From the NCBI RefSeq assembly GCF_052115025.1, contig NZ_JBFRFW010000004.1:1-64000 (forward strand): a DNA stretch of 64,000 nt, written 5' to 3'. The translations under genes and the position numbers were made by a program. This DNA comes from Bradyrhizobium_A sp052115025 (GTDB taxonomy: Bacteria > Pseudomonadota > Alphaproteobacteria > Rhizobiales > Xanthobacteraceae). The notes under the pieces are model-generated. The model was not told where the DNA came from. It saw only the letters and a list, made by a program, of their open reading frames with translations, and searched no databases. Positions 42,981-50,024 of the stretch are shown piece after piece (within the stretch, counting starts at the first letter, position 1; each line of letters begins with the position of its first letter).

Positions 42981-43220
42981 TTAGCTGTCTCTGCGCGGCG
43001 GCCAGTCGCGGGGCGGGCCGCTCGCGACCTGCGGCCGGCGGATGACGGCGCGCGCGCCGGCGAGCCAGGCCTCGTTCTCCGACAGCGCCTTGTAGGCGAG
43101 CGCGAGCTGGCGGTACTCGTTGCGCTCCGGGCCGACCGGCAGCGCCCGCGCGCGGCGCGCGGCATCGACGGCCTTGAGACGCAACGCCACTGACCCGTCA
43201 AAAGGTATCGGCTCGGTCAT
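42981..43220 (-). CDS. Small hypothetical protein, 79 aa
   Basis: A basic, soluble-looking protein with helical parts (VALRLKAVDAARRARAL, NEYRQLALAYKALSENEAWL) and an Arg/Pro-rich C-terminus. It converges with the porin gene with a one-base gap. The Shine-Dalgarno is weak. Codon pattern and amino-acid composition look genuine; no family is recognised. Confidence 0.6.
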   Translation of the reverse strand: MTEPIPFDGSVALRLKAVDAARRARALPVGPERNEYRQLALAYKALSENEAWLAGARAVIRRPQVASGPPRDWPPRRDS

Positions 43221-43398
43221 TCGCCTGCAGGCACGTCACCTGCCTCCCTGATGAATTAAGTGCGATCGCCCGCCCGGTTCGTCAACATCCGACTGGCACG
43301 CTTTGCATCGCATCATGGAACCGGGCCGCCGGCCGCGTCCCCTGCCGGGGCGGCAAAGCCGGCTATACTCCCGCGCGATTCGAACCCTCGAGACCACC

Positions 43399-43683
43399 AT
43401 GAACGCGACGCTGATTGCTGCCTGCCAGATGTTTCTTGTCCCGACCACGCTGCTGTTTGGCGCGCTCGGGGTCGCCAACACCCGCGGCCTGAAGCTGCTG
43501 ATCTGCCTGCTCGGCGTCGCCACCTCGGGGCTGTGGATCTATCTCATCTGGTACTGGGGCACGCTCTCGATCATGGACCGCCGCGTCGCGCTGGGCCTGT
43601 CCGGCCTCTATGCGCTCGCCTGGGTCTTCACGCTGCTGGTGCAGGTGAAGAACATGGCCGCGCCCGGCTACGACCGCCGCTGA
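43399..43683 (+). CDS. Small three-span membrane protein, 94 aa
   Basis: MNATLIAACQMFLVPTTLLF, then GLKLLICLLGVATSGLWIYL and ALGLSGLYALAWVFTLLVQV are three hydrophobic spans with short loops. The C-terminus is basic (GYDRR). The start at MNATL was chosen because in-frame residues upstream are Arg/Pro-rich. Function unknown. Confidence 0.68.
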   Translation: MNATLIAACQMFLVPTTLLFGALGVANTRGLKLLICLLGVATSGLWIYLIWYWGTLSIMDRRVALGLSGLYALAWVFTLLVQVKNMAAPGYDRR

Positions 43684-43692
43684 CCCCGCGGC

Positions 43693-44652
43693 TCAGCGGC
43701 CCGTCAGCAGCGGCTTGCCGAACAGCGACGGGATGAGATCGTCGAGGAAGAACAGCATCTGCGCCCGAGCGCCGACGGTGCGGCCGGCCTGGGTATTGAG
43801 CGGGATCACCGCCTCCACTGCCGCCTGCCAGGTCACCGCGACATAGGAGATGCCGGGATTGACGGTGGCCGCCGTCTTCTGCCCGCGCGGACTGTCGAAC
43901 GCGAACTCCACCAGCGGCACCCACTGGTTGAGCGGCTCCTCTTTCGGTGGCCCGCCGGTAAAGCGGCTGGTCAGGTAGAGCGTGCTGAATTCGACGGCGA
44001 AGCCCCAATGCAGAATGTCGACGTTGCCGACAATGGTCGGCCCGAGGGCGCCGGTCGTCGGATCGAGGCCGAGCGCCGGCGAGGTCGACGACAGCGGGTG
44101 CTCCAGCACGACACCGCCGGCGATGCCGAACGGCCGCAGCCAGCCGAGCTGGTCCGGCAGATCGCCGAACCCCTTGCCGAAGAAGATGCCGGGCTTGATG
44201 GTGTCGGTGGCGCCGGCGCCGATCCCCAGCGCCCCGGAGCGGCCGATGCCCCAGCCCAGCGACGCCGCGATCAACATCTCATGGGGATCGTTGCGATAGA
44301 TTTCGCTCTTGATCGTGAGGCTGGTGGTGTCGAAGCCGGAACGACGGCTAACGCCCCAGTTGCGGGCCGCCGCGCCGCTGTCGACGGCGAACGCAACCGT
44401 CGGCGTCAGCAGGCGCAAGAACGACCAGTTGATGCGGTTGTCGATGACGTCTCCGCCTTCGCCGGGACGCTTGATGCTGGAGATGAGCGGGAGCACCGCC
44501 TCGTCGGCCACCGCCGGATCGTCGAACGTCAATGTGCCTGGAAAGAAGCGGTTGCCGGCAATGCCATGGGCATGCGCCGCGGTGGCGCTGACAAACAGCG
44601 CGACCGCGATCGCCGCCAGGCGTCGCGCATCGAACAGACCGGCTTTCCTCAT
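43693..44652 (-). CDS. Outer-membrane beta-barrel-like protein under a CsoR/FrmR-type operator
   Basis: This 319-residue protein has a signal peptide (to about residue 28, VSATAAHAHG). The mature part alternates polar and aromatic residues as in outer-membrane barrels (FLRLLTPTVAFAVDSGAAA, WGFAVEFSTLYLTSRF, VTWQAAVEAVIPLN). It opens with HGIAGNRFFPGTLTFDDPAV. I do not recognise a named family. The promoter is dominated by a 23-bp dyad with a C-run of the kind bound by copper, nickel or formaldehyde sensors. A role in metal or aldehyde resistance is therefore suggested but not shown. Confidence 0.75.
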   Translation of the reverse strand: MRKAGLFDARRLAAIAVALFVSATAAHAHGIAGNRFFPGTLTFDDPAVADEAVLPLISSIKRPGEGGDVIDNRINWSFLRLLTPTVAFAVDSGAAARNWGVSRRSGFDTTSLTIKSEIYRNDPHEMLIAASLGWGIGRSGALGIGAGATDTIKPGIFFGKGFGDLPDQLGWLRPFGIAGGVVLEHPLSSTSPALGLDPTTGALGPTIVGNVDILHWGFAVEFSTLYLTSRFTGGPPKEEPLNQWVPLVEFAFDSPRGQKTAATVNPGISYVAVTWQAAVEAVIPLNTQAGRTVGARAQMLFFLDDLIPSLFGKPLLTGR

Positions 44653-44664
44653 CGACCCATCACT

Positions 44665-44690
44665 AATATAGGATACCCCCCTATATTATA
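44665..44690 (-). promoter_or_regulatory. CsoR/RcnR/FrmR-like operator overlapping a -10 element
   Basis: AATATAGG-ATACCCC-CCTATATT (44665-44687) is a perfect 8-bp dyad containing ATACCCCCCTAT, the TA-C6-TA pattern of CsoR/RcnR/FrmR operators. On the minus strand TATAAT (44690-44685) overlaps it and would be the -10 of the outer-membrane gene that starts at 44652. The -35 is not clear, which would fit a repressor-dependent or activator-assisted promoter. Confidence 0.65.
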
Positions 44691-44904
44691 TAACCAGGAC
44701 CGTTGCAATGCGGCGGAGCTTCGCGAGGGCCGGTCATACCGCTGCATCCACATGCAGTGGTTGCACGGCGACCGCGCAACACGTGCTGCATGTTTGTGCT
44801 GGCATGCCAGCGATCGCGCGCACTTGTGATGAATCGAAGTCGCCAACCCTTCATTAAGATCGCGCTATCATTGTGATCGGGTGATTCGTTCACGGAGCTT
44901 GCGC

Positions 44905-45084
44905 ATGGACATTCAGCTGTCTCTCCCGACGCCCGTACCGGCCTTCATCGATCCGCGCCTTGTGCCTTCGATCAGCGACGATGAATGCATTGCCTGCCTC
45001 GCACAGGCGATCGCCGAGCATGACGACAACAAGCTGGCGGAGATCGCCCTGCTGATCGGACGCCTCGCCGTCGTCATCGAGTGA
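44905..45084 (+). CDS. Small acidic hypothetical protein, 59 aa
   Basis: MDIQLSLPTPVPAFIDPRLV leads into a helical, acidic C-terminal half (DDECIACLAQAIAEHDDNKL, AEIALLIGRLAVVIE). CGGAG seven bases before the ATG supports translation. There is a CxxC-like pair (ECIAC). No family is recognised. Confidence 0.6.
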   Translation: MDIQLSLPTPVPAFIDPRLVPSISDDECIACLAQAIAEHDDNKLAEIALLIGRLAVVIE

Positions 45085-45485
45085 CGACGCGGCGCGCGGG
45101 CGACACGGCTCACGGCGTTCGCCCGCACGGCCGATGACAGATCGCCTGCCGCCCGGCTGACGACCGTGCTTCGTGATGGCGTGTGGCTGCGGCTGCGGGC
45201 GGCATTTTGCGCGACGACCGCGAACGTCCCGCGACATTACAATTTCATTAAATCCGACATCGCCACACTTCTCGCCGGTTTCGTTCAGAGACTGTTCAGC
45301 GGACCGCGCGTTGAATGGTGCAGCTTCGACGATCATCGGTTGTGACGGTCGACGCGGCTGATCGCAGGGATCGTCGAGGGCACAAAGCCGCGTGGTCCGG
45401 AACATCCGGCGATCATCCGCAATCCCGCACCAATGCCACGCCCGGTCGCGAGCTGCCCGTCAACCGCCCTGCTCGAGGCCTGTTC
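45085..45485. other. Gene-free region before the DUF1800 gene
   Basis: I see no supported gene or strong dyad in these 401 bases. A somewhat AT-rich patch (45236-45275, TTACAATTTCATTAAATC) may hold the promoter of the following gene. Confidence 0.35.
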
Positions 45486-47027
45486 ATGACGACACCGCGT
45501 CGCGCTCTTCCCCTCCGCCTCGGCCTCCTCGTCACCGTCGCGCTGACGGTTGCCCTGCCAGCTCGCGCCGCCGATCTCAGCGCGCGCGATCTGGCGCTGC
45601 TCGACCGCCTGACTTTCGGCGTCACGCCGTCGAGCGCGGCGCAATTCCAGTCGATGGGCAGCGAGCAGTGGCTCGACCAGCAGCTGCATCCACCGGCCAA
45701 CCTGCAGCCGGCACTGCCGGACGCGGTGAAGGCCCAGATCGAGGCGATGCCGGACGTCCACACGCTGCCGTTCGACATCGTGCTGGCGTTCGACCAGCAG
45801 GGCCGCACCGCCAACCAGATGACCGATCCCGACCAGAAGAAGGCGGCGCAGCAGGCGCTCCAGCAGGCGATGAGCGACCGCGCCCGCCAGGCGGCAGCGC
45901 GCACCATCTTGCGCGGGCTTTATGCGCCGGACCAGCTGCGCGAGCGCATGACCTGGTTCTGGTTCAACCACTTCAACGTCCACCAGTACAAGGCCAACCT
46001 GCGCGTCATGGTCGGCGACTATGTCGACAACGCCATCCGCCCGCATGCGCTCGGCCGCTTCCGCGACCTGCTCAGCGCCACGCTGCACCATCCGGCGATG
46101 CTGCGCTATCTCGACAACGCCGACAACGCCGTCGGCCACATCAACGAGAACTATGCCCGCGAGATCATGGAGCTGCACACCATGGGGGTCGGCTCCGGCT
46201 ACAGCCAGGCCGATGTCGAGCAGCTCGCGCACATTCTCACCGGCGTCGGCATCGACCCGAAGCAGGAGGATCCCAACATCAAGCCGGAGCTGCGCTCGCA
46301 GCTGGTGCGCCAGGGCCTGTTCGAGTTCAACCCGATGCGCCATGACTACGGCGACAAAACGCTGCTCGGCCACGCCATCAAGGGCCGCGGCCTCGCCGAG
46401 GTCGATGAGGCCCTCGACATCCTCTGCCATCATCCGGCGACCGCGACACGGGTGTCGCAGAAGATCGCGACCTACTTCGTCGGCGACGCCCCGCCGCCGG
46501 CGCTGGTGCAGCGCATGGCGCAGACCTTCCAGAAGACCGACGGCGACATCGCCGCGGTGCTCGCCACCATGGTGCACGCGCCCGAGTTCATCGCCTCGCT
46601 GCAGCCCGGCGCCAAGTTCAAGGATCCGGTGCTCTATGTGATGTCGGCGGTGCGCCTCGCCTATGACCGCAAGCCGATCCTCAATACCGGCCCGGTCCAG
46701 AACTGGCTCAACCGCCTGTCGGAAGGCCTGTTCAACCACCAGACCCCGGACGGCTATCCGCTGACCGCGGCAGCCTGGAACGGCCCGGGACAGATGATGC
46801 TGCGCTTCGAGGTCGCCCGCCAGATCGGCTCCGGCTCCGCCGGCCTGTTCAAGCCGGAGGGGCCGAACACCACCGACCAGCCGGGCTTCCCGCTGCTGCA
46901 GAACGCGCTCTACTTCACCACGCTGCGCCACACGCTCAGCGCCACCACCATGGCCGCGCTCGACCAGGCGGTGTCGCCGCAGGACTGGAATACGCTGTTC
47001 CTGTCGTCGCCGGAGTTCATGCGATGA
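45486..47027 (+). CDS. Secreted DUF1800 protein
   Basis: This 513-residue protein has a signal peptide (MTTPRRALPLRLGLLVTVAL, cleavage near ARAAD) and the full DUF1800 domain. Features are LDRLTFGVTPSSAAQFQSMG, REIMELHTMGVGSGYSQADV, the conserved HDYGDKTLLGH motif, HPATATRVSQKIATYFVGD and MVHAPEFIASL. DUF1800 genes are almost always next to DUF1501 genes, as here, and the pair is exported. Function is unknown; a role in an envelope-associated complex is assumed. No ribosome-binding site is obvious; the start is set by the signal peptide. Confidence 0.88.
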   Translation: MTTPRRALPLRLGLLVTVALTVALPARAADLSARDLALLDRLTFGVTPSSAAQFQSMGSEQWLDQQLHPPANLQPALPDAVKAQIEAMPDVHTLPFDIVLAFDQQGRTANQMTDPDQKKAAQQALQQAMSDRARQAAARTILRGLYAPDQLRERMTWFWFNHFNVHQYKANLRVMVGDYVDNAIRPHALGRFRDLLSATLHHPAMLRYLDNADNAVGHINENYAREIMELHTMGVGSGYSQADVEQLAHILTGVGIDPKQEDPNIKPELRSQLVRQGLFEFNPMRHDYGDKTLLGHAIKGRGLAEVDEALDILCHHPATATRVSQKIATYFVGDAPPPALVQRMAQTFQKTDGDIAAVLATMVHAPEFIASLQPGAKFKDPVLYVMSAVRLAYDRKPILNTGPVQNWLNRLSEGLFNHQTPDGYPLTAAAWNGPGQMMLRFEVARQIGSGSAGLFKPEGPNTTDQPGFPLLQNALYFTTLRHTLSATTMAALDQAVSPQDWNTLFLSSPEFMR

Positions 47028-47054
47028 GCGTTCGTGCGATGACGAGCCACCTCG

Positions 47055-47278
47055 GCCTCATGGTTCGAGACGCGCTGACGCGCTCCTCACCATGAGGAAG
47101 GGCGAAACAACTTGGCAAGACGTCAGGACAAGGTGCGTCCCGGCACGAACCATCTCCTCATCCTGAGGAGCCCGCGCAGCGGGCGTCTCGAAGGATGAGG
47201 CCCGAACACCAAAGCCCGAGGCACCGCCTCGGCCTCATGGTTCGAGACGGCGCTTTGCGCCTCCTCACCATGAGGAGT
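47055..47278. repeat. Three copies of the CCTCAT/ATGAGG palindrome family
   Basis: Copies at 47055-47099, 47154-47201 and 47232-47278 fill most of the 289-base gap between the DUF1800 and DUF1501 genes. The middle copy carries the inner GCCCGC/GCGGGC stem and is the divergent subtype; the outer two have CTCATGGTTCGAGACG and CTCCTCACCATGAGG ends. Confidence 0.72.
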
Positions 47279-47316
47279 GACGAACGACGACAAGACAACA
47301 ACACGAGGAGCCGACC

Positions 47317-48510
47317 ATGAACCGTCGTGATCTCATCAAGGCCTTCGCGGCGATGGCGCCGATGACCGTCGCCGGGCGGGTTTGGGCCGCGCCTGTCACC
47401 GACGCCCGCCTGCTGGTGGTGTTCCTACGCGGCGCCTATGACGCCGCCAATGTCGTGATCCCGATCTCCAGCGACTTCTACCGCGCCTCGCGGCCGACGC
47501 TGGCGATCGCCAAGCCCGATGTCGGCAACCCCAACGCGGCGCTGGCGCTCGACGCCGACTGGGGCCTGCACCCGATCCTGCGCGACACGCTGTACCCGAT
47601 GTGGGGCAAACGCGAGATCGCCTTCATCCCGTTCGCCGGCACCGCCGACGATCTCAGCCGCAGCCATTTCGAGACCCAGGACACCATCGAGCTGGGCCAG
47701 GCGGTGGGCCATTCGCGCGACTACCGCTCCGGCTTCATGAGCCGCCTCGCCACCGAGCTGACGCGGGTCAAACCGATCGCCTTCACCGACCAGCTGCCGC
47801 TGACCTTCCGCGGCAAGGCGCAGATCCCCAACATCGGCATCAACGGCGTCGGCAAGCCCGGTATCGACGACCGCCAGGCGCGGCTGATCAAGAACATGTA
47901 TGAGCACAGCGACCTGTCGAGCTCGGTGTCGGAAGGGTTTCGGGTGCGCGACGACGTCTACCGCGCGGTGTCCGAGGAGATGACCGCCGCCAACCGCGGC
48001 GCGGTGTCGCCGCGGGGCTTCGAGCTGTCGGCGCGGCGCATCGGCCGCCTGATGCGCGAGCAGTTCAATTTGGGCTTCGTCGACGTCGGCGGCTGGGACA
48101 CCCATGTCAACCAGGGCGCCGCCAACGGCTACCTCGCCGACCGCCTCGGCGAGCTCGGCCGCGCGCTCGCCGGCTTCTCCGAGGAGATCGGCCCGGCCGG
48201 CTGGCGCGACACGGTGGTGGTGGTGATCTCCGAGTTCGGTCGCACCTTCCGCGAGAACGGCGACCATGGCACCGACCATGGCCATGGCAGCGTCTACTGG
48301 GTGCTGGGCGGCGGCATCAATGGCGGGCGCATTCTCGGCGAGCAGATCAAGGTCGAGCAGCCCAAGCTGTTCCAGAACCGCGACTACCCGGTGCTGACCG
48401 ACTACCGCAGCTTCTTCTGCGGCCTGTTCCAGCGCATGTACGGCCTGGAGAAGCCGAGCCTGGAACGGATTTTCGCGTCGGTTCAGCCGACCGACCTCGG
48501 GCTGGTGTAG
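47317..48510 (+). CDS. DUF1501 protein with twin-arginine-like signal
   Basis: This 397-residue protein starts MNRRDLIKAFAAMAPMTVAG, a Tat-type signal (RRDLIK). It has the DUF1501/alkaline-phosphatase-like fold: LLVVFLRGAYDAANVVIP, SRSHFETQDTIELG, VDVGGWDTHVNQG, VVVVISEFGRTFRENG and HGTDHGHGSVYWVLGG. The His/Asp motifs resemble metal sites of the sulphatase/phosphatase superfamily. GAGGAG precedes the ATG. It is the partner of the DUF1800 gene and is followed by a strong terminator. Confidence 0.9.
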   Translation: MNRRDLIKAFAAMAPMTVAGRVWAAPVTDARLLVVFLRGAYDAANVVIPISSDFYRASRPTLAIAKPDVGNPNAALALDADWGLHPILRDTLYPMWGKREIAFIPFAGTADDLSRSHFETQDTIELGQAVGHSRDYRSGFMSRLATELTRVKPIAFTDQLPLTFRGKAQIPNIGINGVGKPGIDDRQARLIKNMYEHSDLSSSVSEGFRVRDDVYRAVSEEMTAANRGAVSPRGFELSARRIGRLMREQFNLGFVDVGGWDTHVNQGAANGYLADRLGELGRALAGFSEEIGPAGWRDTVVVVISEFGRTFRENGDHGTDHGHGSVYWVLGGGINGGRILGEQIKVEQPKLFQNRDYPVLTDYRSFFCGLFQRMYGLEKPSLERIFASVQPTDLGLV

Positions 48511-48535
48511 CCCGCCGGGATCTGCGGACCGCGTG

Positions 48536-48563
48536 TCCCCGCCCTCGTGGCGGGGATTTTTTT
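48536..48563 (+). terminator. Rho-independent terminator after DUF1501 gene
   Basis: A perfect 8-bp stem TCCCCGCC/GGCGGGGA with a CTCGT loop is followed by seven T, 25 bases after the stop codon. This is a textbook intrinsic terminator. Confidence 0.92.
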
Positions 48564-48744
48564 GCCCCGCTGGCCGCAGGGGGCGCACCAGGGTCCGGAC
48601 CTGCGGAGGAAGACGGCAAAGGCCGGTCAGGCCGTCGCAGGGATCAGGATGCGGCGCCGGACGGGATGGGTCACATCGGATCGGGCCGCTATCGGCCCCT
48701 GACGGGCAGCGGGTCGGTTCGGAATGGGGGGATGAAGGAGAGGA

Positions 48745-48846
48745 TCAGCCGCGGCGCGGGGCCGAGTTCTGGAACATGTCGTAGGCGTGGGCGAGGAAGA
48801 TTCCGGCGCTAAGGAAACCACCACACATGGCAACGATCTGCAGCAT
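48745..48846 (-). CDS. 33-residue membrane micropeptide
   Basis: The frame encodes MLQIVAMCGGFLSAGIFLAH followed by AYDMFQNSAPRRG and a TGA stop. AAGGA lies eight bases before the ATG, which is good spacing. The first 22 residues are a hydrophobic helix and the end is basic, as expected for a single-span peptide with its C-terminus inside. It lies alone between the DUF1501 terminator and a hypothetical gene. Confidence 0.62.
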   Translation of the reverse strand: MLQIVAMCGGFLSAGIFLAHAYDMFQNSAPRRG

Positions 48847-49172
48847 CACTTACGTCCTTACGCCCGCCCCGGCTACTGAAGTCCACTTTCGCAAGGCCAC
48901 CGCGCGTCGGCGGATCGAACCTTGCGCCTGCATGGCAAGCACGTAACGGCACGGGAGCCTGCACAGTCAACGACCGCCGCGCAGCGCTGCAGATTTCACG
49001 ACGGCAGTGCGACATTCCTGCAACGAACGATGATCAATTGCGCCGACGGCAAGGCAGGAATCCGCCGCAAAAGCGGATGCGCGCGCAGGGCGCGCCGCCG
49101 CGTCGACATGATTGGCCTTAACGGAAACCTGAGGGCTGCGACTCGCAGGACCTGCGTCCGGCCGCCAGCCTG
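48847..49172. other. Gene-free region
   Basis: These 326 bases contain no supported gene. A small hairpin TCCGC/GCGGA (49061-49077) is the only structure noticed. The promoter of the micropeptide should lie at its left end. Confidence 0.35.
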
Positions 49173-49454
49173 TCAGGACGAGCGTGCGCAGCCGTCGCCC
49201 AGGCTGCCCTGCAGCGCCCGTGCCTCTTCGGCGCTCCGGCACGGCACCGCGGTGAGCTTGCGCGGCACATGCCTGCCGTCGAGCAGCCGCTGGCCCTTGA
49301 TCAGCAGCTTGGCGCAGCCGCCGTCGACCGGATAGACCCCGTACACCACATCCGCCGAACGCAGGATCGCCCGCAGCGCCTCGCCCGGATTCTCGGCGCT
49401 CAGGATCAGGTTCTCGTTGTCGGCGGCGATCTTCTGCAGCTCGGCATCGTCCAT
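49173..49454 (-). CDS. Hypothetical protein, 93 aa
   Basis: MDDAELQKIAADNENLILSA begins a soluble alpha/beta protein with VVYGVYPVDGGCAKLLIKGQ and VPCRSAEEARALQG. Three Cys are present. The Shine-Dalgarno is poor. No family is recognised; its composition is protein-like and unlike the shadow frames around it. Confidence 0.55.
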   Translation of the reverse strand: MDDAELQKIAADNENLILSAENPGEALRAILRSADVVYGVYPVDGGCAKLLIKGQRLLDGRHVPRKLTAVPCRSAEEARALQGSLGDGCARSS

Positions 49455-50024
49455 CGCGGAAGGTCCCAGGTCCTATGAAGTGGTCCAGACAAAATCTGCC
49501 GGCGGGAGCGTTGCGCTCCGGCGGCGGGCGGCACGTCCCCGGCAGCCATGCCGCAAACCTCTCCCGCGAATTTTCGCTGCCGTCTCCGGCTACCGGCGCA
49601 TCCCTGTCATGCCGGCCGCCGCGCCGGCTTTCCGCAATCCGGGCGCCGCGATCCCCGGCCACCATGCGCCGGCGGCGTAACCCCTGTGTCCGGAGAGGAT
49701 TTTTCCCGGCACGCGCCACCGCCCCCCGGCGCCTTATGACGCGCTGCGGGCGCGAGCCATTCCATGGCGCCGCCCCCCCCATGCGCGAGCGGACATGAAC
49801 AGGACCGGCTTCGGCGGCCCCGGCCGCCGCGGATCCGCGATGCGCCCCGGGGAACCGAGCCCGGCCGGACCTGCCCCGAGGCCGCCGACCTCCACGCCAC
49901 GGCCCGCGACGCCGCCGCCGATGCGCACGGCCCCCGGCAAGGATCGTCCGCGCGGCGGGCGTGGTAGGCTGGCGAATCATGATCCTGCCGGGAGCGGCAC
50001 CCGATCCGAGGTCGGTGATAGAGG
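49455..50024. other. 570-bp gene-free region upstream of the sensor kinase
   Basis: I could not support any gene here. Frames exist on both strands but are Arg/Pro/Ala-rich and lack ribosome-binding sites. It separates divergent genes and should contain the promoter of the two-component operon. Confidence 0.4.

Noticed and set aside
47055..47278. Insertion sequence remnants between the DUF1800 and DUF1501 genes
   Set aside because: The region consists of short palindromes with no transposase fragment or target duplication visible.
49475..49798. Plus-strand frame upstream of the sensor kinase
   Set aside because: Arg/Pro/Ser-rich composition, no ribosome-binding site and no motif; treated as non-coding.
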